NCBI RefSeq assembly: GCF_003586445.1
Contig: NZ_CP030028.1
Location: 4,486,501 to 4,550,500 of the forward strand
Reading direction: 5' to 3'
Source: Bacillus sp. Y1
GTDB taxonomy: Bacteria > Bacillota > Bacilli > Bacillales > Cytobacillaceae
Length of the DNA stretch: 64,000 nucleotides
How positions within the stretch are numbered: position 1 is the stretch's first letter; each line of letters begins with the position of its first letter. Positions 19,342 through 27,194 of the stretch are shown one piece after another. The notes below the pieces were generated by a model. It was given only the letters and a program-made list of their open reading frames with translations, was not told the origin of the DNA and ran no database searches. Position numbers and translations under genes: made by a program.

Positions 19342-19887
19342 TTATAAGATTTGTGCATTCATGCTTCCTTTAAAATGCCCTAATGCCCAATCATGTCCTG
19401 CTTGATTAAAGCTAGCTACTGCTTTTTCGTGTATGACGATTTTGAAGCCTTTGTTATAGGCATCAACAGCTGTATGTAACACACAGATATCCGTGCAAAC
19501 ACCAACCAAGTGGACGTCTGTGATGCCGCGTTCTCTTAGCTTGATTTCTAGATCCGTCCCAGCGAAAGCACTGTAGCGTGTTTTATCCATCCAATACACA
19601 TGTTCCTTCTTCTCATTTTGAAGATACAGCGTGTTTAACGTCCCATATAAATGCCTACCCTCTGTCCCTTCAATATTGTGAGGAGGATACAGTTCCGTTT
19701 CTGGATGAAAATGATCGCCCTCTTTATGCAGGTCAATCGCGAACACTACATACTCACCTTTGTTGATAAATTCCTCAGTAATCTTGGTGATTTCTCCTTC
19801 GATGGCTGTACCAGGCTCTCCACATGGCAAAGCACCCACAACAAAATCATTCGTATAATCGATATTAATCAAAGCTCTCCTCGTCAT
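19342..19887 (-). CDS. pncA: Nicotinamidase
   Basis: Isochorismatase-fold amidohydrolase of 181 residues that converts nicotinamide to nicotinate for NAD resynthesis. The catalytic triad is visible: Asp10 (NIDYTNDF), Lys102 (MDKTRYSAF), Cys135 (CTDICVLHTA). Metal-binding DxHxxxD-type segment: DLHKEGDHFHPE. It lies 42 bp after the NhaC-type gene and upstream of, but separated by a terminator from, the nrtR operon. It has no copy of the nrtR palindrome in front, so it is probably co-transcribed with the transporter. Confidence 0.9.
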   Translation of the reverse strand: MTRRALINIDYTNDFVVGALPCGEPGTAIEGEITKITEEFINKGEYVVFAIDLHKEGDHFHPETELYPPHNIEGTEGRHLYGTLNTLYLQNEKKEHVYWMDKTRYSAFAGTDLEIKLRERGITDVHLVGVCTDICVLHTAVDAYNKGFKIVIHEKAVASFNQAGHDWALGHFKGSMNAQIL

Positions 19888-19929
19888 CGTTTACACTCCT
19901 CAGGAAATAGTCATACCTTCATTGTAAGA

Positions 19930-21312
19930 TTATTCTTCGAGCTTTGAAAGTTTGAACCCGGTTAAACCGAATATCATGGTAATAATTGGACTCAACAAAC
20001 AGAAGAACGTAAAAGGAAGATAAGATAATGTCTCTACTCCTAATACTCCCGTCAAAAAGACTCCGCACACACTCCATGGAACAAGTGGATTGACTACCGT
20101 CCCCGCATCCTCTAGAATTCTAGAAAGATTTTTCCCATGTAAACCCATCTTTTTGTACCTTTCTTTAAAGGAACTTCCTGTTAAAAGGATAGAGAGGTAT
20201 TGTTCCCCGACTAAGAAATTAATGGTAATGGCTGTTCCTGCCGTCCAAACCACAAGACTCCATACCTTATTCAACATTCCGCTAATTCCTGCAAGTAAAG
20301 CTGGAAGAATTCCAAGCTTAAAAAATAACCCACCCATGGCTAGCGCTAAAAGAATAAGTGAAACAGAAAACATCATGCTCTCCATCCCACCTCTAGAAAG
20401 CATGGAATCGATTTCCTCCACTCCTGTATTGGAAGAATACCCAGCAAATAAGGTGTTCATTAGTCCCTGAAGATGGATCTCCTTTTGTACAAATAACGTA
20501 ACAAAAAGAGAAGTACCAATTCCTGAAGCCAAAGTGATAATCGCTGGCACTTTTTTGATAGCTAACAGTGCTAACACTACAAATGGTAATAAAGAGTACC
20601 AATGAACAAGATCGTGTTCTTTCAAACTTGCTTTCAAAAGATCTAAATCGGCAAAGTTCGCAGCAGATTCCGACGGTGACAAGATAACAAATAATAGAAA
20701 GGATAAGATAAATGCCGGTACCGTTGTCCATGCCATATTTCTGATGTGATCAAACAAGTCTACGTGAACAGTAGATGAAGCCAAAATTGTTGTATCTGAT
20801 AGAGGTGACATTTTATCTCCAAAAAAGGCTCCAGAAATCACGGCTCCAGCTGTAATGGCATCTGAAAGGCCTAGCGCAGTGGAAACACTCATAAAAGCAA
20901 CACCGATTGTCGCTGCAGTTGTTAACGAACTTCCGATACTCATGCCAATAATAGAGCTCACGACAAACACAATGGCATAGAACCATTTGTCAGTAACTAC
21001 TTCAAGCGCCAAATAGATAAAGGTTGGAATCGTTCCACTTTCCATCCAACTACTAATCAGCATCCCGATAAAGAGAAAAATAAATACGGCCCCTGCTCCA
21101 GATTTAGCTCCATTAATGATCGCCTCTTCCAATTCGTTAACGGATACCTTCTTATAAATACCGTAAAGAAACAGTCCCATGATCGCTAAAACAATCGGAA
21201 TATGAGGAACTGCACCTGCAAATATAAGAGAATAGCTAATTCCACCAATAACGATCAAGGAGATAATAAAGGCTTCAATTGGTTTTAAATTTACTACGCT
21301 GTCTTGATTCAT
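19930..21312 (-). CDS. NhaC-family antiporter/transporter
   Basis: Membrane protein of 460 residues with about 12 hydrophobic segments, NhaC/ion-transporter superfamily (GAFFGDKMSPLSDTT motif near residue 170, DAGTVVNPLVPWS near 405). NhaC proteins exchange Na+ for H+; some members carry amino acids or malate/lactate. The ATG at 21312 is chosen because GGAGG lies 8 bases upstream. Its leader contains a T-box-like switch, which favours an amino-acid-related substrate. pncA follows. Confidence 0.85.
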   Translation of the reverse strand: MNQDSVVNLKPIEAFIISLIVIGGISYSLIFAGAVPHIPIVLAIMGLFLYGIYKKVSVNELEEAIINGAKSGAGAVFIFLFIGMLISSWMESGTIPTFIYLALEVVTDKWFYAIVFVVSSIIGMSIGSSLTTAATIGVAFMSVSTALGLSDAITAGAVISGAFFGDKMSPLSDTTILASSTVHVDLFDHIRNMAWTTVPAFILSFLLFVILSPSESAANFADLDLLKASLKEHDLVHWYSLLPFVVLALLAIKKVPAIITLASGIGTSLFVTLFVQKEIHLQGLMNTLFAGYSSNTGVEEIDSMLSRGGMESMMFSVSLILLALAMGGLFFKLGILPALLAGISGMLNKVWSLVVWTAGTAITINFLVGEQYLSILLTGSSFKERYKKMGLHGKNLSRILEDAGTVVNPLVPWSVCGVFLTGVLGVETLSYLPFTFFCLLSPIITMIFGLTGFKLSKLEE

Positions 21313-21352
21313 GATGTTTTCCTCCAATAAGGGTTTTTGAGCCAAAGAAAAA

Positions 21353-21397
21353 AGCCCTCACGTCGATAGGAACGAAGGAGCTCTGCGTTACCACCCT
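21353..21397 (-). promoter_or_regulatory. T-box-like antiterminator and terminator
   Basis: AGGGTGGTAACGCAG (21397-21383, minus strand) is a common variant of the T-box sequence that pairs with uncharged tRNA ends. It is followed by an imperfect stem (AGCTCCTTCGT with ACGTGAGGGCT) and six Ts (21353-21382). Confidence 0.65.
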
Positions 21398-21478
21398 AAT
21401 TCATATAAGAATAGCAGACTTTCCAAGCGAAAGGTCACTATTTTACTTAAACGCTTTTTAGCATTAAAGTATGTTACT

Positions 21479-21507
21479 AATATAATAATTTACTAGGTTG
21501 GTGTCAA
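21479..21507 (-). promoter_or_regulatory. Promoter of the NhaC-type gene
   Basis: Minus strand: -35 TTGACA (21507-21502), 17 bp, -10 TATATT (21484-21479). The leader from here to the T-box sequence is only about 75 nt. Confidence 0.75.
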
Positions 21508-21524
21508 GAATAAATGTTTGCTAG

Positions 21525-21632
21525 GTCGCTCGTTCTTTCAGTTACCGACAAACCCAAAAATAATCGCTCACGGGCACTCAACTCCTCTTTCAGTGCCCAT
21601 CAAATTCAAAAACAAAGCCCAACGGTAACTAA
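21525..21632. repeat. Hairpin repeat, 52-bp period, about two units
   Basis: CTTTCAG recurs at 21535 and 21587 (52 bp). The arms GGGCACT (21572-21578) and AGTGCCC (21592-21598) form one hairpin; outer AGTTACCG-type arms (21540-21547 and 21623-21630) enclose it. This is a fourth sequence family with the same 52-bp period as the larger arrays in this window. Confidence 0.6.
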
Positions 21633-21649
21633 AAACAACAAAAAAGCAG

Positions 21650-21682
21650 TGAGTCCTAAGAAGAACCTCACTGCTTTTTACC
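21650..21682. terminator. Terminator of the catE-like gene
   Basis: AAAGCAGTGAG (21643-21653) pairs with CTCACTGCTTTT (21668-21679); A/T runs on both sides. Confidence 0.7.
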
Positions 21683-21683
21683 A

Positions 21684-22535
21684 TTATACCTCTAATCGAA
21701 TTCGATTTCCCGAAGGATCTGCCGTAATAAATGCGCCCTTCTCCTCCGTAACCGCTACGCCCATTTCTTTTAACTGAGAGATGATCTGCTCTCTCTTTTC
21801 TTCACTAGGAAGCACCATTGTATAAGATTCCATGCCAACACTGTTTTCAGCAGCAGGCGGGGCTCCCACACCATTCCATGTGTTCAATCCAATATGGTGA
21901 TGGTATTTACCAGTAGAAATAAATAATGCCTGACCTCCGTATCGAGTAACAACCTCAAATCCGAGTCCCTTTGTATAAAACTCCTCTGTTTTCTGTAACT
22001 CTGACACATGAAGATGGATATGACCCATAATCGTACCAGCTGGCATTCCGTTCCACGCTTCTCCTTCTCCCTCAGCAAGAAGGCTTTCCGCATCTAACGC
22101 AACCGTGGCCATTTCCACTTCTCCATTATTCCAACTCCAGGCAGAAGCAGGTCTGTCTGCATACACCTCAATTCCATTCCCATCTGGGTCAGCTAAATAG
22201 ATCGCTTCACTTACCAAATGGTCGGATGCGCCTTGTAATGGATAACGCACCTGGAGAAAATGCTTTAGTAATCTTCCTAAATCCGTACGAGTTGGTAGAA
22301 GTAAAGCGAAGTGATATAAGCCAGTCGTTCGCCCTTGCTTTGACACAACATCATCGGGCTGTTGAATAGAAACAAGAACTGTTTTTCCGTCAGCTGTTAG
22401 ATCGGCGGTACTGTTTGTTTGGTGTAACACCTGTAGTCCAATTACCTTTTGGTAAAACGTAAGCGATCGTTCTAGGTTTGCTACTTTTAGGTTTACTTGG
22501 CTAACAAATGTATTTGGTTCACGATGAAATCCCAT
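21684..22535 (-). CDS. catE: Catechol-2,3-dioxygenase-like protein, CatE type
   Basis: Vicinal-oxygen-chelate fold protein of 283 residues with two glyoxalase-like modules (about 8-125 and 168-283). Metal ligands by pattern: His in MGHIHLHVSEL, His in HHHIGLNTW, Glu in NRIRLEV at the end. Bacillus CatE opens catechol rings and protects against catechol and quinone stress. A divergent HxlR regulator with conserved Cys6 and a DoxX protein adjoin it, as in the CatR-controlled catDE genes. A strong promoter with an adjacent dyad lies upstream. Confidence 0.85.
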   Translation of the reverse strand: MGFHREPNTFVSQVNLKVANLERSLTFYQKVIGLQVLHQTNSTADLTADGKTVLVSIQQPDDVVSKQGRTTGLYHFALLLPTRTDLGRLLKHFLQVRYPLQGASDHLVSEAIYLADPDGNGIEVYADRPASAWSWNNGEVEMATVALDAESLLAEGEGEAWNGMPAGTIMGHIHLHVSELQKTEEFYTKGLGFEVVTRYGGQALFISTGKYHHHIGLNTWNGVGAPPAAENSVGMESYTMVLPSEEKREQIISQLKEMGVAVTEEKGAFITADPSGNRIRLEV

Positions 22536-22621
22536 TTGTGATCTCTCCTTTATTATGTTGCTTCATGTATGCTTATCATTTACTGTTTATCTTTTAAAAA
22601 CCTGATTGAAATATTTGTTAG

Positions 22622-22670
22622 TAACTTACTTTATGTAAGTAATTATATTTTTATAACAAACAAACGTCAA
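22622..22670 (-). promoter_or_regulatory. catE promoter and HxlR-type operator
   Basis: Minus strand: -35 TTGACG (22670-22665), 17 bp, -10 TATAAT (22647-22642). At the start site lies ACTTAC-TTTAT-GTAAGT (22624-22640); a half-site AAGTAAGTAT is at 22669. The divergent regulator has TATAAT at 22714-22719. Confidence 0.75.
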
Positions 22671-22739
22671 GTAAGTATTTTATAAAAAATAATTTAATTA
22701 TGAAAAAAAGGGTTATAATAGAAGGAAGGAGTGATTGTC

Positions 22740-23048
22740 ATGGATAAATCCATTTGTCCTAGATTTGAAAAAGCGATGAGTATATTAAGCCAAAGATGGA
22801 CGGGTTTAATCATTTACCAGTTACTAGGCGGCCCGCAGCGTTTTTGTAGCCTAGAATCATCCATTGGTGTAAGTGGTCGTGTGCTTTCAGAGAGGTTAAA
22901 GGATCTGGAGAATGAAGGCATTGTGAAGCGTGAAGTATTCCCAGAAACTCCTGTTCGAATTGAATATTCACTAACTGATAAGGGAGTAGCCTTGGAGCCT
23001 CTTATGAGAGATATAGAAAAATGGTCACAGAACTGGTTAGAAGCATAA
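22740..23048 (+). CDS. HxlR-family redox regulator (CatR/YodB-like)
   Basis: Winged-helix repressor of 102 residues of the HxlR (DUF24) family, with the conserved N-terminal Cys at residue 6 (KSICPRFEKA) that senses quinones and diamide in YodB and CatR. HTH core: GVSGRVLSERLKDLENEGI; wing: TPVRIEYSLTDKG. ATG 22740 is preferred over GTG 22731 because AGGAG ends 8 bases before it. It is divergent from catE, whose start site carries a matching dyad, and adjacent to a DoxX gene. Confidence 0.87.
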   Translation: MDKSICPRFEKAMSILSQRWTGLIIYQLLGGPQRFCSLESSIGVSGRVLSERLKDLENEGIVKREVFPETPVRIEYSLTDKGVALEPLMRDIEKWSQNWLEA

Positions 23049-23051
23049 TAA

Positions 23052-23085
23052 AAAGGTTGCAATTCCATGATTGCAACCCTTTTTC
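23052..23085. terminator. Bidirectional terminator
   Basis: GGTTGCAAT (23055-23063) pairs with ATTGCAACC (23070-23078), with A-run and T-run on either side; serves the converging regulator and DoxX genes. Confidence 0.85.
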
Positions 23086-23086
23086 A

Positions 23087-23599
23087 TTAGTTTGTTACGG
23101 TTTTACTGTCTTTTCCCTTGTTTGTTAACTTACGTAAATATGGTAATGCGTAACGATCTAGTCCGAATAAACCAGCATTTGCACCGGCAGTGATGATTAA
23201 AAAGCCCATTAAGATATCTGTAGGATTATGAGAAACAGTACCCGCTAATAAGAATGAAAAGTTCATAACTATTCCGAAGAAAGAAGCAGCTGTTGTTAAG
23301 CAGCCTAAAATTAACCCTAAGCCTACTAGAAATTCGCCCCAAGGAACCATAAAGTTAAACAGCTCCACATTAGGTAAAGCGACGCTTTCTAGGAAAGAAG
23401 TATATGCTCCATACACGGCGCTTCCATCAGGACCTGCCACTGGATTTTTAATGGCATTTCCAATAAAGCCACTTGCATCAAATGCGCCTCCGCTAATTTT
23501 CCCCCAGCCTGCTGTTATAAAGCCATATCCTAAATACAATCGAATCACAGTAACAATCCCTGCTGCAATGTTGTTATTTCTCCACCATTTGTTAATCAT
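23087..23599 (-). CDS. DoxX-family protein, CatD-like
   Basis: Membrane protein of 170 residues with four hydrophobic segments and the DoxX start (VIRLYLGYGFITAGWGKISGG). In Bacillus subtilis the DoxX protein CatD is encoded with CatE and contributes to thiol-reactive stress resistance. ATG 23599 is chosen over 23665 because GAAAGGAAG precedes it. It is the second DoxX gene of the window (see 2902-3300). It is separated from catE by the regulator, so it has its own promoter. Confidence 0.82.
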   Translation of the reverse strand: MINKWWRNNNIAAGIVTVIRLYLGYGFITAGWGKISGGAFDASGFIGNAIKNPVAGPDGSAVYGAYTSFLESVALPNVELFNFMVPWGEFLVGLGLILGCLTTAASFFGIVMNFSFLLAGTVSHNPTDILMGFLIITAGANAGLFGLDRYALPYLRKLTNKGKDSKTVTN

Positions 23600-23784
23600 A
23601 TGAATCTTCCTTTCAAAAATAAAAGTATCATTTCTATGCCCTAAGATTAACATTCTCAATTTCAAATATCATCACTTCAAAGTATTGTTCAAATAATTGC
23701 TACAAAGTTATGGACTTTTTGTTAATGAATTCACAATGAATGAAAAAAAATACAGCCGACTTTACGTCAGCTGTACGTTACCAA

Positions 23785-24213
23785 TTAAGCGTTCGGGTAA
23801 ATCTTTTTCAATGCCGCCTTCATCTCTGGCTTCACCTTAATTTTCGAACGAATTCCTTGAGCCATTTCTTCCGCCTTGTCGATTTCCTTAGCATGCCCTA
23901 ATCCTAACAAGGTACCAATCGCTACTGTACCTGTACGATTGCTGCCCCCACCACAATGGAAATACACTTTCTTGCCTTCGTTATAGGAAGAAATCACTTC
24001 ATTAATGGCCTGTTTTACAGACTCTTCTTGGTGCTCTTCATCATCCACAATTGGCTGATGAATTCGGTTATATTTAGATTCTTCTGTTGGAGCCTCCGCA
24101 CGCAAATCATAGATCACGTCGACTTTCTCATTTTCCATGACCTCTTCCACTTGATCCGCTCCACCGATAAAAATTCGATCCTTGATTAAAGCCTGATAGT
24201 TTTTTTCACTCAT
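23785..24213 (-). CDS. Dual-specificity/tyrosine phosphatase-like protein
   Basis: Cysteine-based phosphatase of 142 residues with an intact HCx5R signature (HCGGGSNRTGT, about residues 86-96) and a plausible general-acid Asp upstream (VDDEEH). Start ATG with AGGAGG 8 bases before. It is the last gene of the arsenic operon, 15 bp after the HesB-like gene. Genes of this type at the end of arsenic operons might act on protein or small-molecule phosphates; a direct part in arsenic chemistry is only an association here. Confidence 0.75.
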   Translation of the reverse strand: MSEKNYQALIKDRIFIGGADQVEEVMENEKVDVIYDLRAEAPTEESKYNRIHQPIVDDEEHQEESVKQAINEVISSYNEGKKVYFHCGGGSNRTGTVAIGTLLGLGHAKEIDKAEEMAQGIRSKIKVKPEMKAALKKIYPNA

Positions 24214-24228
24214 CTGGGTATCCTCCTG

Positions 24229-24507
24229 TTAGCAACAATCGCTTTCGTTTCCAACAAGTACAAAAGCGGTTCGCTCTTCATTAAGTCCTAAAATCAGATC
24301 TCCGATGTGATCCTCAATATGCGGATCGATTGCTACTTGTATCTCATTAATGGTGACTACTTTATCATTTTCTTCCGGCTCATCCAGAGCCAGCCCTACT
24401 TGTGGGCGTCCTCAGCCAAAGCCCGCAAAATAAACGCGGAGACCATTGGCCGCTTGTTCTGCAAATACTTGCTTTAATTGATCACGTGCTTCATTAGTGA
24501 TTTGCAT
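24229..24507 (-). CDS. HesB/IscA-like protein with in-frame UGA (candidate selenoprotein)
   Basis: Read through one UGA, the frame gives 92 residues: MQITNEARDQLKQVF start, RVYFAGFG, UGA as codon 32 (24412-24414), then GRPQVGLALDEPEEND and a VLVGNESDCC end. Family members have Cys, and in known HesB-like selenoproteins Sec, at this place before GGP..GLALDE. Sixty intact codons follow. From 21 nt after the UGA, GGCUC-UGGAU-GAGCC forms a hairpin with G in the second loop position, fitting the bacterial SECIS pattern. The start at 24507 has GAGAGG 9 bases upstream. It is coupled between arsA and the phosphatase gene. Alternative: a recent nonsense mutation. Confidence 0.7.
24374..24388 (-). promoter_or_regulatory. 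SECIS-like hairpin
   Basis: On the minus strand GGCTC-TGGAT-GAGCC, 5 bp perfect stem and 5-nt loop; the loop lies 26-30 nt after the in-frame TGA of the HesB-like gene. A second possible stem (GCCC/GGGC) lies nearer the TGA. Confidence 0.45.
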
Positions 24508-24530
24508 CGTATTCATCCTCTCTATATGTT

Positions 24531-26300
24531 TTACTCTACCAATGCTTTTAAGTGTTCGTAACCGGATCGTTCTTCATTCATCAGTGGAACAATGGCACAT
24601 TTAGCAGAAATATCTTCTACCTTTTGAATCCACTGTTCCTCTGCGATGGCTCGTCCCTTTAGCACCGGATCCTTTGTTTCCGTTGCATAAAGACTTTGGT
24701 TAATCACCCACCACTGCGGGACAATCTCTGCTCTTTTCAAATCCTCTTGCAAACGCTGTGCTTCCAATACGGGAGTTGCTTCCGCTAACGTCACGATTAC
24801 AACCGCTGTTTCTTGATCATTTCTTAGTCGTGGCAGAAGCTTTTGAACACTCTCTGGAACTTCTCCCGTTGAACGAGAAAGCTCTTTATGATACGACTGT
24901 GCCGCATCTAATAAAAGCAAAGTATGTCCTGTTGGAGCGGTATCAATCACCACAATTTCGTCCTTCGATCGGTCCACCACTTCAGCAAACGCTCGAAAGA
25001 CAGCAATTTCCTCTGTACAAGGTGAATTTAAATCTTCCTCTAAAAAAGCAAGACCTTGTTCATCCAAGTTTTGGCCAGCAGTTGAAAGCACTTCTTTTTT
25101 ATACATCTCCACCTCATGCTTTGGATCAATTCGGCTAATGGTTAGATCGGGATAGTCTTGATTTTCAAACATTAGCTCCAAATGGGCCGCTGGGTCTGTT
25201 GTGGTTACATGTACTTTATGACCTTTTTCCACTAAGCCCACCGCGATGGCCGATGCAATCGTCGTTTTCCCTACTCCCCCTTTTCCCATCGTTAAAATAA
25301 CCCGGGTTTGTTGAGTAGAAAAATGATTCACTAGTTGTTCTAAGTCAGGAAGTGTGTGTCCTTTTTCAAGCTCTCCCCCTAATGGAACAGGTGGAATCGA
25401 ATAATGCTTCAACAGGTAACGCAAATGCTCTAACCCTGTTAATGAATACGAAACATATGGCAAGGAGTAGATGACCGCTTGCTTAAATTCATCAGGTAAC
25501 TGACTCACTGCGTTTCGTTGCTTTTTATAAAAAGCCGTAGAAATCTTATCATCAGGAAAATACGTTTGGAGGATTCCGTTTATAATTAACGCTTGATTTT
25601 GTATGCCAATTTCTTTTAGTTCCTTTGCTGCTCGATTTGCCTCGTAAAGCGATGATTCATCCGGTCTAGCAACAAGAACGAGCATCGTTTTAGTAGAATC
25701 GGATAATGCTTGAACCGTTTTTGCATATAAATCCTTTTTCTCACCTAATCCAGATAACGGTCCTAAACAAGAGGCACCATGAGTACTTTCCTCTAAAAAG
25801 CCACTCCAAGCTGATGGTAATTGAAGCAACCGAAGCGTGTGTCCAGTTGGAGCCGTATCAAAAATGATATGGTCAAAAACATCTACAATCGCTGGATCGG
25901 CTAAAAGACTCGTAAATTCATCGAATGCCGCTATTTCTACCGTACATGCTCCGGATAATTGCTCTTCCATCGTTGCTATGACGGAATCGGGCAGCACCCC
26001 TCGATACGGTCCAACAACCTTTTCACGATAGGCTTTCGCTGCTTGTTCCGGGTCTAAATTACAAGCAAACAAATTCTTCACCTGTGGAATTTCTGCTGGA
26101 ATATTCGTGAGTTCGAGTTCTAAAACATCCTGAAGATTAGAAGCTGGGTCTGTGCTTACAAGCAGAACCTTCTTTCCTTCATCCGCAAGCGAGACAGCCG
26201 TTGCACAGGCAGTCGATGTTTTCCCTACCCCACCTTTACCTGTAAAGAACAGAAACGGCGTATGAACAGCAGTTTTGGGATCAAATGGTTGAAACATCAC
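24531..26300 (-). CDS. arsA: Arsenical pump-driving ATPase
   Basis: Soluble ATPase of 589 residues that powers the ArsB As(III)/Sb(III) channel. Two homologous halves each hold a P-loop (GKGGVGKTS near residue 21, GKGGVGKTT near 340) and the DTAPTGHTL signal sequence. The three cysteines that bind metalloid in ArsA are present (LSGACTVE, ASCLGPL, SPCTEE). It follows arsD by 17 bp, the usual pairing, and is followed by the HesB-like gene. The start is ATG at 26300 with an AAGGTG site upstream. Confidence 0.95.
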   Translation of the reverse strand: MMFQPFDPKTAVHTPFLFFTGKGGVGKTSTACATAVSLADEGKKVLLVSTDPASNLQDVLELELTNIPAEIPQVKNLFACNLDPEQAAKAYREKVVGPYRGVLPDSVIATMEEQLSGACTVEIAAFDEFTSLLADPAIVDVFDHIIFDTAPTGHTLRLLQLPSAWSGFLEESTHGASCLGPLSGLGEKKDLYAKTVQALSDSTKTMLVLVARPDESSLYEANRAAKELKEIGIQNQALIINGILQTYFPDDKISTAFYKKQRNAVSQLPDEFKQAVIYSLPYVSYSLTGLEHLRYLLKHYSIPPVPLGGELEKGHTLPDLEQLVNHFSTQQTRVILTMGKGGVGKTTIASAIAVGLVEKGHKVHVTTTDPAAHLELMFENQDYPDLTISRIDPKHEVEMYKKEVLSTAGQNLDEQGLAFLEEDLNSPCTEEIAVFRAFAEVVDRSKDEIVVIDTAPTGHTLLLLDAAQSYHKELSRSTGEVPESVQKLLPRLRNDQETAVVIVTLAEATPVLEAQRLQEDLKRAEIVPQWWVINQSLYATETKDPVLKGRAIAEEQWIQKVEDISAKCAIVPLMNEERSGYEHLKALVE

Positions 26301-26317
26301 CTTACACCTTCCATCGG

Positions 26318-26671
26318 TTAAATTAGGTTGATTTTATTCGTAACCTTTTTCTTCTCTAATTCTGTCATTTCGATACCAAACCACTGAGCAAGAGTTTCGT
26401 TTGATGGATAGCTTCCTGATTGACTGATTTCCCCATTAAGTAACGTAATTGGTAGCGAATCCGGACCTTTTTCATGCAAAAATTGGTTCACCTTCGTATT
26501 TTCAGCAAACTTCCCAGGGTCACTCGCTAAGTTATATCTCTTAATATCGAAGCCCTTTTTTTCTAAAATAAACACAGAAGTAGCCATTCTTGTTAACTCA
26601 GGATCGACACTTGGCCCACACACACCAGTTGGACAACAAAGAGCAGGGTCAAAGATTTCAACTTTGGTCAT
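26318..26671 (-). CDS. arsD: Arsenic metallochaperone ArsD
   Basis: Chaperone of 117 residues that hands As(III) to ArsA. Starting at ATG 26671 (8 bases after AAAAGGGAG) places the metalloid-binding cysteines at 12, 13 and 18 (CCPTGVC), identical to the characterised protein; a GTG at 26680 is less likely. The C-terminal vicinal Cys pairs of some ArsD proteins are missing. An operator-like palindrome lies just upstream, after a terminator, so arsDA-hesB-phosphatase may have a separate promoter. Confidence 0.93.
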   Translation of the reverse strand: MTKVEIFDPALCCPTGVCGPSVDPELTRMATSVFILEKKGFDIKRYNLASDPGKFAENTKVNQFLHEKGPDSLPITLLNGEISQSGSYPSNETLAQWFGIEMTELEKKKVTNKINLI

Positions 26672-26693
26672 TTGAGACACTCCCTTTTAATTT

Positions 26694-26709
26694 ATAAGCA
26701 TATACTTAT
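26694..26709 (-). promoter_or_regulatory. Operator-like palindrome before arsD
   Basis: ATAAG-CATATA-CTTAT, the same half-sites as in front of arsR (28916-28939). It suggests a second ArsR-controlled start for arsDA. Confidence 0.55.
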
Positions 26710-26726
26710 ACACAAGACAGAAAACA

Positions 26727-26755
26727 TCCCAGAGATGTATTCATCCCCGGGTTTT
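26727..26755 (-). terminator. Terminator/attenuator after arsC
   Basis: On the minus strand CCCGGGGATG pairs imperfectly with CATCTCTGGG and is followed by ATGTTTTCT. It would make arsDA partly independent of arsRBC. Confidence 0.5.
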
Positions 26756-26759
26756 ATGC

Positions 26760-27179
26760 TTATTTACCTGTTTCAGCAAATGTTTTGATTCGATCGCCAA
26801 TTTCATCACGAACACGTTGGAAAAATGCCCATTTTTCTTCTTCTGTTCCCTCTGCTTTAGCCGGATCATCAAAGCCCCAATGCTCACGCTTCACATGTGG
26901 AGGAGTCACTGGGCAATGGTCTGCCGCGTGTCCACATAGAGTGACCACTAAGTCCGCGTTATTTAAGATTTCAGGGTCAATCGTGTCAGATGTTTGATTT
27001 GAAATATCGATTTCAGCTTCTTTCATTGCTTTCACTGCATTAGGGTTCAAACCGTGTGCCTCAAGTCCAGCACTTTTCACATCCCACTCTTCTCCTAAAT
27101 GCTTTTTCGCCCAACCTTCAGCCATTTGGCTTCTGCAAGAATTTCCAGTACATAGAAAGTAGATTGTTTTTTTCGTCAT
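26760..27179 (-). CDS. arsC: Arsenate reductase, thioredoxin-coupled
   Basis: Cytoplasmic reductase of 139 residues converting arsenate to arsenite. Low-molecular-weight phosphatase fold: P-loop Cx5R at 10-16 (CTGNSCR), and the redox Cys82 and Cys89 (LCGHAADHC), the same numbering as pI258 ArsC. Asp in WGFDDPA is the general acid. Third gene of arsR-arsB-arsC, 15 bp after arsB. Confidence 0.95.
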   Translation of the reverse strand: MTKKTIYFLCTGNSCRSQMAEGWAKKHLGEEWDVKSAGLEAHGLNPNAVKAMKEAEIDISNQTSDTIDPEILNNADLVVTLCGHAADHCPVTPPHVKREHWGFDDPAKAEGTEEEKWAFFQRVRDEIGDRIKTFAETGK

Positions 27180-27194
27180 GTTTTCCTTCTCCTT

